Below are positions 42,156 to 51,674 of a stretch of DNA of 64,000 nucleotides, piece after piece. Made by a program: the position numbers and the translations under genes. Within the stretch, counting starts at the first letter, position 1. The number at the start of each line of letters is the position of its first letter. The DNA comes from Trypanosoma brucei gambiense DAL972 (Eukaryota > Euglenozoa > Kinetoplastea > Trypanosomatida > Trypanosomatidae). The stretch lies in the NCBI RefSeq assembly GCF_000210295.1, contig NC_026742.1:186001-250000 (forward strand). Reading direction: 5' to 3'. Below the pieces are notes generated by a model, which was given only the letters and a program-made list of their open reading frames with translations, had not been told where the DNA came from and made no database searches.

Positions 42156-43355
42156 TCATTCCCTACGTACGGGGCTCCTTCGCTCCTCTACGTCCTTCCC
42201 CACATGTGCGGCGTCATTCCATCCAGCCGTCTCCAGAGCACCTACAGGAGCGACTGCCGCTTCCCCGGATGCCGGTGATGGGGGGACACCCCCGTGGGTA
42301 TCGGCAGCACCAGCGCTCACCGATGGTCTTCGCCCCCTGCACTTATAGACCACCACCTGTGCTATAACGATTAAGTCTGTAGTTAGTTGGATGCCGCTAC
42401 ACACGAGGAACGGAACAGGTTGTTCGTACACAATAAAGTAAACCAGTTTGATAATGTCCCCAACGACCCACGTAACCAGGAGAATTAAGGAAAGGCCTTC
42501 CGTACACTTGCGGCGATGATTGCGCAGGATTTGCGGCACCAGCAGCATCGCTTCAAAAATAAGTGCTGTGTACCCAACAACCTGTGGCGCATCCTTCCAC
42601 GCAGGAATCATGATCAGATAGTACAACAGTGTGGTCATAAACATCCCAAGGCCCATCATGACACAACGACGTGTGAAGGCACTGGGTGTGTGGGACAGAA
42701 CACTTTCCTCCAAGCGAACGATATGATGGTCCAACCAGTGCAACGGTCCCTGCAAGAATGGAACCCGATCTGCTACAGTAGCGTAGCTGGAGGAATCATC
42801 CGGGGAAATCTGTGGTGGTTGCAACTCACTTTGGTCAATACAGATCGTCTCATCAACAGTTTTGCCCACGTGTGACCCATTTTCCACAGATCCTACTGGT
42901 GCGTCGATACCAATCACAGAACACTGACGAATGCATAACAGACGAACAAGCAGCACCATGTGCACGGCCACTGCAACGGCAGACTGGAAGAGCAGCGGAA
43001 GCGCATAAGGATTACCCATAAAATATAAAATTCTGATATCATTGCTGACAAGCAATATGACAGAAACTAGTGGAGAGTACCCATCTATTATTCCCGTTTT
43101 GTTCATTTCGTATAACTGAACGAGGTAACCAATGTGTGGCCCAAAAATCATTCCAATGGAAAATAGCAGTGACACCAGTTCCTTCGATGAGACCGTATTT
43201 GTTGTGTTCTCATCCGCTTTTGGAGTACTTGTGGAGGTGGGGGAGGGGCCTCCGTCCAGGGAAGCATAGGCTTGAAGCGCTAATAGTAAGATGAGTGCCG
43301 ATGCGATGCGAAGGAAGGAGCGAAAACGTTCAGAAAACGTTGGTGTTGTTTCCAT
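42156..43355 (-). CDS. PQ-loop repeat membrane protein, SLC66A2/PQLC1-like, 399 aa
   Basis: Two PQ-loop repeats are visible. The first has GMIFGPHIGYLVQLYEMNKT (GPHIGY at residues 72-77), the second VPQILRNHRRKCTEGLSLIL (about 271-290) followed by TWVVGDIIKLVYFI. Hydrophobic segments give an N-terminal signal-anchor-like stretch (residues about 16-32) and about seven membrane helices, the usual topology of the family. A G-P-H-x-G-Y first repeat is characteristic of the SLC66A2 (PQLC1) branch, whose members sit in endosomes and Golgi; related PQ-loop proteins move amino acids out of lysosomes. The cytosolic linker between the halves (about 110 residues) is hydrophilic. The frame extends 49 codons upstream only from GTG, so the ATG at 43353-43355 is used. 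Confidence 0.83.
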   Translation of the reverse strand: METTPTFSERFRSFLRIASALILLLALQAYASLDGGPSPTSTSTPKADENTTNTVSSKELVSLLFSIGMIFGPHIGYLVQLYEMNKTGIIDGYSPLVSVILLVSNDIRILYFMGNPYALPLLFQSAVAVAVHMVLLVRLLCIRQCSVIGIDAPVGSVENGSHVGKTVDETICIDQSELQPPQISPDDSSSYATVADRVPFLQGPLHWLDHHIVRLEESVLSHTPSAFTRRCVMMGLGMFMTTLLYYLIMIPAWKDAPQVVGYTALIFEAMLLVPQILRNHRRKCTEGLSLILLVTWVVGDIIKLVYFIVYEQPVPFLVCSGIQLTTDLIVIAQVVVYKCRGRRPSVSAGAADTHGGVPPSPASGEAAVAPVGALETAGWNDAAHVGKDVEERRSPVRRE

Positions 43356-43821
43356 GGAAGCTACTCCCCTTCTCGATAGACGCCTTATCTTTTGTTTGAA
43401 CAAGTGTACACACGCCCCTATATACCAAGCGTTATTACGGCGCTGTATCACCACCAAGCCAATGAGTAATCTTCTTCCTGCTACAGCTTCTAGTGTCCTC
43501 ACTAAGGTATGAAGAGGAGATGGTTCCGACGTGTAGGGAAGGGAATAAACACATAATTAGTCACAGTTTAGTTGCTTAGTTGGTTTAAAGCTCGCACCAT
43601 ATTCCCTACCAACCCCTACGCCTGGTTTGTAGAAGTAAATAGTGAGGAGCAAAATCTACCAACCCTAAAATTGTTGAGCATGCAATGGCGAAAGTCGTAC
43701 CATGCCTTATTTCATTTGTCGTTTCGTCTCTGTAAAAGATGCCACTGCGGGGGTCACCGCCGAGTTCTCGATTTCGGTGTGGTATCGCCTCCCCCAATGC
43801 TTTCGATAAACCAAAGCCCCC
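43356..43821. other. intergenic region
   Basis: Nothing gene-like. It should contain the 3' end of the armadillo-like gene transcript and the acceptor of the PQ-loop gene. Confidence 0.6.
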
Positions 43822-46011
43822 TCAGTGCAGAGCAGCCGCAGACCTCCCCTTATTTCCTCCAGTTGACTCTGCTACAGAAACCAATTCTAACGAATGCACA
43901 ACCTTCTTTCCGAGGGGTATGAGACGCTCAATCGTCTCAGCAACAGCAGCACGTGACTTTGATGTTTTCACTGCTCCTAACACGCCCGGTTCCCCGCATC
44001 CCCTTGCTTTATCACAGTCTGTACGCTGGTCGCCAACGCTCGCACTAACATTACCAACAGTGGCACTGGCACGACCCATAGACTCCAGAAGGATTTGTAA
44101 GCGTTCCACGCACTCATACATGCGGAGTTCCACAGTAGAGCGAGCACCCTCTTTCGTTCGCAGCACACCCCACAGCACGGCGTACACCTGAGCGATTATG
44201 CCGCACTGCTGAAACAACAACATATGCTCGACAGAAGTTTGGGAAACGAAAAAAGAAGAAATGTCCTCGCGGTGCTTGCGTTCCATGCCGGCAAGAGCTG
44301 ACGCGCTATCGATCAACAAGGCGTGAAGAACCGCCAAGGTATTGGGTGAAGACACTGCCGTGTCCTCCTCGGAAAGATTTGAGAGTAGCTGAACTGAACG
44401 GATAAGTAGTTCAAAATCCTCTCTATCGTACAGAAGCACATCTGTGCCCTCGCGTTCCATCTTCCGTTTGTGTGAAACGTGAATTTGGTGTATAGCGGAC
44501 AAAGCGATGCCACTTACTGCCCCGGTTGAGAGCATTTCGATTACCCTCATTGCCGCCTCTGTGGGAATAACGGCGGACACCCCATCGCCTTTCCTGTCAA
44601 CATCTGAGCCAGTGCGCATGTCACAGTGCACGTCTGTAATTGCGGCTGCGTTAGCCAACTCTCGCTCACTTAAGTCTTTCCGGGTGGATGTTAGTGCGGC
44701 AAAGGCAGTCACAGCATTTGCAAGCAAGTCTTGCTGTAGCTGTTTCTCCTCCAGAAGTCCCGCCGCTCCCAAACCCGTCAGGCTGATACCCACCAATCTC
44801 ACTACCTCCACTATACTTCGCACGCAATCCTTGCCACCATTTGCAGCACTCGCATCGGATTTTGAAATCTGGTGCAACACCTCGTACACCATCGGTAGGT
44901 TGCTACCGCAGGTTGTCAGATTCTTCAGAGACATCCATGCCTTTTGCAAGGGTGGCAAGTAGGACAACACCGCAGACCGTTGGGAGCGCGAAGCTGTGGG
45001 GAAGTGCAAACAACCACCACTCTGCTCCGCAGAAGTATCACAAATGGCGCTACTGTCGTGCGGCTCCCTGTTCCTTTCTTCGCCGTATCTGTTGTCATTA
45101 CACAAGTCAATTTTATCAGGCCGCGTACCAAGCAGAATCAGTCTCGACAGCCAAAACAAATAGTACACCACTGCCTTAACGGTCATGTAATCCGCCTCCT
45201 CGTATCGGTAGCTCACTCCCGTGGCATTATCCCCAGCAGAACTAATAAGCAACCGAGCAACCGCCCCCAGTGCCGCATCTAGTGTCGTTCGCTGCTCAGT
45301 ACTGAGCAGGCACTCCGTCACTCCATTCTTCACTGCATCGTAGCGGTTCATCCCATATACTTCCTCCATGATGGCAAGCAAAGTGGTACTGAGAATGGAT
45401 TCACCACCTGCTGAAACCGCCCGACGTGCGCCGTCACGCGAAAGGCAAACAAGGTTTAGTACGGCAAGTGCAGCCCACGCCCGTCCCCGTGGACTGAGGT
45501 AGCGGTATTTTGTAAGCGTACCTAGCGCCAATTCTACAGCCCCCTGTTCAACTAGTGAGTCTGACGTGTCGGCATCACCGAGGCTCTCATCTCCTTGGGA
45601 TGAACAATACGAAGCACCGCTCGCCAGTTGGCACATATTGGCAACACAACGACAACATCCCTCACAGATGGTCGCATCATCCAAGTGTGATTGCATCAAG
45701 TGCAGCACTAAATGTGGTGCTCCGTTACCCGAACCACCACTGACTCCATCTTGCTCGGTGTAGATACCGCTCTTGGTCGCGTTAAATGACGCAATCGATG
45801 CCGTAACATCATCCGTCACGTCCAAGTCTAGCAACCGCTGGAGTGCAGCGCGGGTTAGCGTTGCGTCGCCGGACTCGTGGTGCTCCGCCAGAACTTGGAG
45901 TGTTTGGGCTAATGTGGCCCTCGGATGTTGAAGTATCCGTCCACCTGTGTCCATGAACAGTTCTCTGCTCTCTGCTAAGCTAATCCATCGCATGAAGGAG
46001 CGCCGTAACAT
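43822..46011 (-). CDS. armadillo-like helical repeat protein, 729 aa
   Basis: Repeated helix pairs resemble ARM repeats, for example VEQGAVELALGTLTKY followed by RAWAALAVLNLVCLSRDGAR and AVSAGGESIL, and later VRLVGISLTGLGAAGLLEE. Such proteins are usually binding scaffolds. The chosen start MLRRSFMRWISLAESR could serve as a mitochondrial presequence. It follows a pyrimidine-rich stretch ending in CATTTTGTTTAG, about 95 nt before the ATG at 46009-46011. The open frame extends 99 codons upstream through that acceptor and includes an earlier ATG (46303-46305), but that part would be cut off by splicing. Partner and function unknown. Confidence 0.7.
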   Translation of the reverse strand: MLRRSFMRWISLAESRELFMDTGGRILQHPRATLAQTLQVLAEHHESGDATLTRAALQRLLDLDVTDDVTASIASFNATKSGIYTEQDGVSGGSGNGAPHLVLHLMQSHLDDATICEGCCRCVANMCQLASGASYCSSQGDESLGDADTSDSLVEQGAVELALGTLTKYRYLSPRGRAWAALAVLNLVCLSRDGARRAVSAGGESILSTTLLAIMEEVYGMNRYDAVKNGVTECLLSTEQRTTLDAALGAVARLLISSAGDNATGVSYRYEEADYMTVKAVVYYLFWLSRLILLGTRPDKIDLCNDNRYGEERNREPHDSSAICDTSAEQSGGCLHFPTASRSQRSAVLSYLPPLQKAWMSLKNLTTCGSNLPMVYEVLHQISKSDASAANGGKDCVRSIVEVVRLVGISLTGLGAAGLLEEKQLQQDLLANAVTAFAALTSTRKDLSERELANAAAITDVHCDMRTGSDVDRKGDGVSAVIPTEAAMRVIEMLSTGAVSGIALSAIHQIHVSHKRKMEREGTDVLLYDREDFELLIRSVQLLSNLSEEDTAVSSPNTLAVLHALLIDSASALAGMERKHREDISSFFVSQTSVEHMLLFQQCGIIAQVYAVLWGVLRTKEGARSTVELRMYECVERLQILLESMGRASATVGNVSASVGDQRTDCDKARGCGEPGVLGAVKTSKSRAAVAETIERLIPLGKKVVHSLELVSVAESTGGNKGRSAAALH

Positions 46012-46371
46012 AACTGTAGCACTGATAACCTTCAACTTACAATATTTCAAGGTGTCCTGTGGCACCACCGTGAGGATGTTCTTTCCTTTTTTCCTCTTGC
46101 AAAGATGGCAGCAAATGCCTAAACAAAATGTCTGGTCAGGTGTTGAAGGGACACAGAAGAATGCGATGACAGTAAAAGAATTGAAGAATAGAACGTGCCA
46201 AAGGGGGTAATAAAGTTGAATATGAAGTATTAAAGAACACAAATTCAGAAACCGGGGCAATGCAGAATCCCCTGCACCTCGGCACGCAGCCATCCGTGGG
46301 GTCATCACCGTTAACTCCCAGCGGCCATAACACCAACCTTTCGAGCCTGACCACTCCCAGCCTCCCAGTAC
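46012..46371. other. intergenic region
   Basis: Short gap holding the likely splice acceptor of the armadillo-like gene (TTTTGTTTAG near 46100-46110 on the minus strand). No gene. Confidence 0.6.
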
Positions 46372-46671
46372 TCAACGCTTACCGCCTTTCTTCGTGCCAC
46401 TGAGTGAACCCTTTCGTGCATTTTCCTTTGCGCCTGCAGCCTTACCGAATTTTCCACTGCTGTTGTACCCCCCAGGGCGGAACTTCCGTTTGGTTACGCC
46501 CCCTTTCTTCGTGATGACGTTGCGGTACGAGAGTTTACGAGGAGTCGAGCGGCTCTCTTTAATTTTCATACTGCGAATTTGATTGTATGTTTTACTCTTC
46601 CGCTTCTTAGGAATAAACGGTTTACCACGTTCCTTTGCTGTCCGGCGGAGTTGGTTGTTGCTGCGTCCCAT
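46372..46671 (-). CDS. small, highly basic protein, probably nucleolar or RNA-binding, 99 aa
   Basis: The ATG at 46669-46671 lies just after a strong pyrimidine tract and AG. The protein is about one third Lys/Arg, with KERGKPFIPKKRKSKTYNQ near the N-terminus and Gly/Lys/Ser-rich sequence at the end (GSLSGTKKGGKR). Composition suits a ribosome biogenesis factor, ribosomal protein or chromatin protein. I do not recognise a specific family. Confidence 0.7.
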   Translation of the reverse strand: MGRSNNQLRRTAKERGKPFIPKKRKSKTYNQIRSMKIKESRSTPRKLSYRNVITKKGGVTKRKFRPGGYNSSGKFGKAAGAKENARKGSLSGTKKGGKR

Positions 46672-47287
46672 TGGCGCAAGCTCTCCGCCGTAAGTGGCAC
46701 TTTGGGTAAAGGGAATACTTTCAGCGAAAAAAAAAAACAAAAAGAAAAGGCATGTGGAAGGGTGAGAGGAGGAAAAAATATTGCCATGGGCGTGTGCATA
46801 AACATATCGCATGTTTTTTTTGTGTGTGTGTGTGGGGGGGAAATAAGACAAAATAAATTCCACCTCCTGGTCGAAAAACAAAAGAGGTTACATGAGACTG
46901 CGCGCTAACGCAACAGCGGAGAAGGAAAAAAAACACTAGTAAGACAGTCAACAGAAACCGTCAACAATCATAAGCAAAGCAAAATGAAAACTGCAATAGG
47001 TTGAAAAGGGAGGCACGTTTGTAAACAGCTTCCTTCTCCACCGAAGAATGAGTTCAAATACGTCATACATAAGAGAGTAAGTAAAACTGCGTTAAATTCA
47101 AGAGCTTAAAAAAAAAAACATCTCCTCAAGAGGTACAGGAAGATATGTAAGGAGAAGAATTATGAAGCAGCGGAAACGAAGCGGTTTTGACCACGTTTCC
47201 GGGCCGTATAATTACTCGCTGATCTTTATTGTTAGTACGGAAGGGAACAAAGAAGGAAGTAGAAACGCTGCTCGTAATGTCCTATTT
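46672..47287. other. intergenic region
   Basis: Holds the acceptor site listed at 46718-46750 and A-rich sequence. No gene seen. Confidence 0.6.
46718..46750 (-). promoter_or_regulatory. pyrimidine tract and splice acceptor for basic 99-aa protein
   Basis: On the minus strand a 24-nt pyrimidine tract interrupted by one G (46727-46750) is followed by CGCTGAAAG; the AG at 46718-46719 lies 46 nt before the ATG. Confidence 0.6.
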
Positions 47288-47704
47288 TTATTCTACCATA
47301 TGCAAGGGAAGATCGTCCAACGGAAAGGGTTTACAGGAGATGAATTTCATTCCACTCAAAGCACCTGCGTCCGTTTCGCTGTCGTCTTCTTCCATGTATT
47401 CGGACAGTTCAATTTCCTCAACATCTCCATCATATTCTCCCCTAGAGCCTCTTTTCCCCATGCGACGCTTTTTCTCCAGTGTCTCTGGATAACATGCTTC
47501 ATCACTAGAAAATCTTCTCACGATCCGCTCACTGTATGACCTAATTGAAGCGGCTGCTGCCCAGAACGAGGGGTAAAGGCGGCGGGCGACGCGTCGTAGC
47601 ACACCAGTAGGAATCCAATCCAGTTTCACATCGAAATACTGCGTGGCAAATGTCCTGGTAGAGTTGTGGGAACAAAACTCCACCTGTACATTATTTAAGG
47701 GCAT
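47288..47704 (-). CDS. hypothetical protein, 138 aa
   Basis: The first ATG in frame is at 47702-47704; the 26 codons before it begin only with GTG after an in-frame TAG. The N-terminal half is mixed and could fold (FDVKLDWIPTGVLRRVARRL). A basic stretch (KKRRMGKRGSRG) is followed by a strongly acidic one (EYDGDVEEIELSEYMEED). No family recognised. It could be a small nuclear or mitochondrial protein. Confidence 0.6.
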   Translation of the reverse strand: MPLNNVQVEFCSHNSTRTFATQYFDVKLDWIPTGVLRRVARRLYPSFWAAAASIRSYSERIVRRFSSDEACYPETLEKKRRMGKRGSRGEYDGDVEEIELSEYMEEDDSETDAGALSGMKFISCKPFPLDDLPLHMVE

Positions 47705-48326
47705 TGGTTCTTCAGAAATAGTCCACGTCGAGCAGGGGTTAATACCTCCTTCCGAGGTGACAGTGGGAGGCACAAACGTCACAATCTAATTAAACCCCTC
47801 CCACGAATATTTTATGTATATAGTTGTCTGAGCGCTTGCGCCACCGCCCGTTAATGTTAACTCTCTACAGGGTATTCCTGTTGTTTCCCGTAGTTTTTTT
47901 TTTCTTGACCAGCTCCTAAATCCTCTTCAGTGACGCGTCGAACTGAGTCCCAAGAAACACAGACGCACCCCACAATAAAAATAATTCTAAGGGAAAGAAG
48001 AAAAGGTGGACTAGGGTAATTTTACATGATGTTATTGGGACAACTTTTGTCAATCAAAGCAATATTTAGAAAACAAAAACAAAAACAACCGTACATGCAT
48101 GTGCATGCTACTTTTGTACGCAACTTTCCTTCCCCTCCCCACACACATTCCCCAACACCTAAGGTCAAAGCACCACAGCGAATGGGAGGTGTCATGTCTG
48201 GGAAGGAGGTCCTCCCCAACGGAGGGGAGAAGAAGAAGGGGGAAAAGAGTTCCATGAGAGCAGAAAAGAAAACAAAGAAACTGAACGGCGTCCCATAGGC
48301 ATGTGCGACGCCTCATCACAGCGTGT

Positions 48327-48361
<35 letters not shown>

Positions 48362-48739
48362 GGGAGGGGCAAAAATGGAAGAACAATCACAAAGTCCATA
48401 CACAAGGGCAGCCAATGTTTCTTCATTCCAACAGGAAACCACCAAGAAACCCGTTCGACTGCTCACGTAAAAAATTGTTTTTTAAAAAAATCAAAAAGCA
48501 TTAAAAGGGAGGAAAACACACACCCTAAACACGTCCCTGCGTGCGGTTTACTCCATGGCCTTCCCACATATTTTCCTTCGTTCCTCTTGTCTTCATCTGC
48601 CCCATTTCCTTCCAACCACTCCACACACGGAATCACGGAATGTCTCCACACCAACAGAGAAAAGAGGAGAGAATCAGAAAAAACGACAAAAAGATGTTTA
48701 GGACACCATCAAGGTAACACAATAACCCCCAAAAGTAAC
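47705..48739. other. intergenic region
   Basis: Contains a (GT)n tract at 48331-48359 and A-rich runs. No gene supported. It should be mostly 3' UTR of the PHD-finger gene. Confidence 0.6.
48331..48359. repeat. (GT)n microsatellite
   Basis: Fourteen GT units in the presumed 3' UTR of the PHD-finger gene. Confidence 0.9.
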
Positions 48740-50110
48740 TCACCAATACTTATGTGACTCTTTCATTCTCATTTTTTCCCTCTTAAAGGGGCATTCCTCA
48801 GGCAGCATAGTGAACACCGACTGCGATGACAACGATCCCTGCACGACTGAGCATCCTTGCTCTGTGGTTCTCTTGATGTTTCGCCCATGTTCGCCCTCGT
48901 CCTCGTCATCTTCCTCCTCTTCGTCATCTGAGTTCACGATGAAGCCAGAAAGGCTCGTATCTGAATCATCATCAGCTGCCATCAGCCGTTCCTCAGTGGA
49001 TGTGGATGAGCGCAAGCTTGTGGTGTCGCTGTCCATTCCCATCTCGCGGCAACACACCTTACAGTAGCCGATTTCCGACTCATACTTTGGCCCGCCACAA
49101 GCCTCATGGCGCAGAACGTTGCACCGAACGCACTGGAACAGCGAGCCACCTTCTCCACACTCAGCGCAAACCACCTCGATTGCTCCGTTAGTTTGTGAAG
49201 CCTTCACCGCTTCTTCCACCGATAACACAAAAACAGAGCCAGATGTACCACTGTTATGAGGGGGCGAATCGTATGGAGTTACCAAATCCACGATTTCGCA
49301 GTCACCGTGACGCCTCGTTTCGTCATCGTCGTTTGTTTTACCATTTAGTGTTCCTCCTTCTGCGTACTGCGTCTGAGTTCCGTTTCGACTTGTGGCGGAA
49401 GGAGAATCATGACATTGCTCAGTGGCAGAACTCTGCACATGGTGTAATCGCCTCACATGAGCCTCATCGCCATCACCGGCTACGCCAGTTCCATTTCTGT
49501 TCTCGTAACTTTCAACAGCGCTAGCGGCAATGGTGCCGGAGGCGGCATCGACTGACGCTAGTGCGAGAAGTTTTTCACCCATTTGACGCACAGCGTCCTT
49601 CATGGAGGAATGCCTCTCGTAGGACCTGTCGAATTTCATCTGCTCCCTATTAAGAAGGCGAAGGAGGATCCTTTCTCCTTTACTAAGTTTTATGCATGTA
49701 TTTTGTTGAAACAAATTCGACAGAAACTTATCAATATCAGCGGGGACCTCCCGGCGCCACGGGGCCGGTTCCAACAACCTCAGGGAGCCCTCCTGAGCTT
49801 CAGCACCGCCGTCATCGGCTTCACCTTCCTCTCTCTTCCTCTTCTTTTTCTTCCTCCTACCTTCCTCCTCGAAATTGCTGTCGCATTCCTTGAATGCTTC
49901 AGCCGCTTCTTCTCGGTTAAATTGTTTGAGAAACGATGGTGGGAAGGCGCGCTTAAGTGCGGGAAGAACTCCTTCCAACCACCGAAAGGCACCCTCATGG
50001 TCTTGCGAATTACGCGGTGTTTCACAACTTCCACCGCTTACAACGTAGAGATGGTAAACACTCGCGACGGCACGCCACTGTTTAGGTGTCAGTTCTAACA
50101 AATCACCCAT
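48740..50110 (-). CDS. PHD-finger nuclear protein, 456 aa
   Basis: A Cys-rich zinc-binding segment begins at residue 315: CAECGEGGSLFQCVRCNVLRH followed by EAC and then YCKVCCRE. The C-x2-C-x8-C-x2-C-x4-H-x2-C ... C-x2-C spacing is that of a PHD finger, a module that reads histone tails. A strong nuclear localisation signal (RRKKKKRKREE) lies near residue 85. The C-terminal part is acidic (SDDEEEEDDEDEGEHG), preceded by GFIVNSDDE, a pattern common in chromatin factors. The N-terminal 80 residues look helical. The ATG at 50108-50110 starts the frame. The role in chromatin or transcription is inferred from the finger. Confidence 0.8.
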   Translation of the reverse strand: MGDLLELTPKQWRAVASVYHLYVVSGGSCETPRNSQDHEGAFRWLEGVLPALKRAFPPSFLKQFNREEAAEAFKECDSNFEEEGRRKKKKRKREEGEADDGGAEAQEGSLRLLEPAPWRREVPADIDKFLSNLFQQNTCIKLSKGERILLRLLNREQMKFDRSYERHSSMKDAVRQMGEKLLALASVDAASGTIAASAVESYENRNGTGVAGDGDEAHVRRLHHVQSSATEQCHDSPSATSRNGTQTQYAEGGTLNGKTNDDDETRRHGDCEIVDLVTPYDSPPHNSGTSGSVFVLSVEEAVKASQTNGAIEVVCAECGEGGSLFQCVRCNVLRHEACGGPKYESEIGYCKVCCREMGMDSDTTSLRSSTSTEERLMAADDDSDTSLSGFIVNSDDEEEEDDEDEGEHGRNIKRTTEQGCSVVQGSLSSQSVFTMLPEECPFKREKMRMKESHKYW

Positions 50111-50893
50111 ATTTATATAGATATCTATGTATGTTTATCTATTTACTCTTTTAAAAAAAAAATCTGTTAACTTTGTAATGTGTGATGTTTCCCCCCTCAA
50201 CTTTTTTTTTCGAACGCTTTGCAAAACCGGGACTAAAAGATTATATAAAAAAGCTACACACACGACACGCACACGTCTGCGCGCGCGCAAATGCACAATA
50301 CGAAAACGTGCTTTATGCGTGTACTTTGCAATGTGTTGCAACTAAAAGGAAAAAAAGAGAGGTAGTATGGGGAAGTACAGAGTGACAAGTAACACAGAAA
50401 CTAGTATAGATTATACTCAATTGCATCTATGTGCGCAAACACTCGGTACTACCAATACGCAAATATATATATATATATGAGCTGTGACTTCGTTTCTGCA
50501 AACAACGAAGTTGTCAGCATGCCATTATACACGACAGATAAAGAAATCAGAGAAAGAAAAGCAGAAATAAGGGTTAACAAATTGTTTGCTTCGCTTTCTC
50601 TTCACCGCCCTGTTGAAGTTTTATTAATATAATTATCTTTTTCCACGGGTTTCTCCCCCCCCCAAAAAAAAAAGGAAAAGGGGATTAAAAACACTCCTCC
50701 ACCGTGGTGCAGCCACCGCACAAAAATATCTCCATCGCACAGCATTGCTTAAGTTGTTAAGAAGAAATTATTTGGTACTCCACAGTAATGAGTGGCCACA
50801 CGGGGTTTTCATCCTTACATACAGTCTACATTTGCATTTTAGGTTAGCGGAGCACCTAAACTCAGCATTTAAGAGAAGGCTGTTCAAATACGC
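50111..50893. other. intergenic region
   Basis: AT-rich, with a (TA)n run at about 50464-50479. No gene supported. Confidence 0.55.
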
Positions 50894-51157
50894 TTAAGTG
50901 TGCATACATGTGTATCGGATTTGCACTCTGTTGAACAAAAAAAAAGGGGTAAAACTCTCGAAAAGACGAAGCAAATGCGGATTTGAAACACAAGTTCTGC
51001 AGGCATTATAAAACATTGAGTGTGGTGTTGTGGTTTCGCTCCCTACCACATCCGTCATGTTAGTCGAGCGTACGCTAAAACCCTCAGCAACGCTGGAGGC
51101 GTAAATCAGTAAAATAAGTGGAAGAAAATCCAACATGAAGTCCCGGAGAAGAAGCAT
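50894..51157 (-). CDS. candidate small secreted or membrane protein, 87 aa
   Basis: The ATG at 51155-51157 sits 15-20 nt after an excellent pyrimidine tract (about 51174-51235 on the minus strand, with an AG in CCTAAAG). The N-terminus, MLLLRDFMLDFLPLILLIYA followed by SSVAEG, looks like a signal peptide, and the rest has three Cys and one possible glycosylation site (NMT). It lies in a gap of 1.56 kb, about the room for an extra gene. No family recognised, and short length keeps confidence low. Confidence 0.35.
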   Translation of the reverse strand: MLLLRDFMLDFLPLILLIYASSVAEGFSVRSTNMTDVVGSETTTPHSMFYNACRTCVSNPHLLRLFESFTPFFLFNRVQIRYTCMHT

Positions 51158-51674
51158 TGATCGGTAACGAAGATAGAAAGAGAGAGAAAAAAAATGCTTT
51201 AGGAAGACAAAAAACAAAAAGAAAAAATAGCCTTCTATTTTCGTTTATTTTTACCGATACGTTTTCTGGCGGTACTTCCAACTCCCGCCACATTCCTTTT
51301 TTGAAAAAAAGTCTTATATAGCACAGTATGAATGAGCGACTCGGTTGGTCGGAGGCCCTGGGAAAATGAAGGCAGCGTGGGGGAAACTTTGTTGGAAATA
51401 GCGCCCCAAAGGAAGTTTAACAAAAAATAACGCACATGTATTTGGTCGCTTATCCGCAACTGGAAGTCATGCGCGGGAGTTCACACAACCATGTGGTGAG
51501 GTTTAACACGTATTAACAAATAAACAAATCCAAGTACCTATTCGTTGATGAGTACACGTAAAGACGATACAGCGGAGCTGACTGACACAAGACGGTACTT
51601 GTGACTATTTTTTATAAGCCGAAACATCATTCAAGAGCAAATCTCCACGTTTGTTAGCCAAAGTGCTTCACCCC
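51158..51674. other. intergenic region
   Basis: Contains the pyrimidine tract above and a 75-codon open frame (51235-51459) without any ATG. No gene supported. Confidence 0.55.
51174..51235 (-). promoter_or_regulatory. strong pyrimidine tract, likely trans-splice site
   Basis: On the minus strand two long T/C runs (51200-51235 and 51174-51196) are separated by an AAAG. This is the best pyrimidine tract between the OvoA-like gene and the PHD-finger gene and serves either the candidate 87-aa gene or the next gene downstream. Confidence 0.5.

Noticed and set aside
51235..51459. Minus-strand frame of about 75 codons with a basic C-terminus
   Set aside because: It contains no ATG at all between stops, so it cannot be a standard gene.
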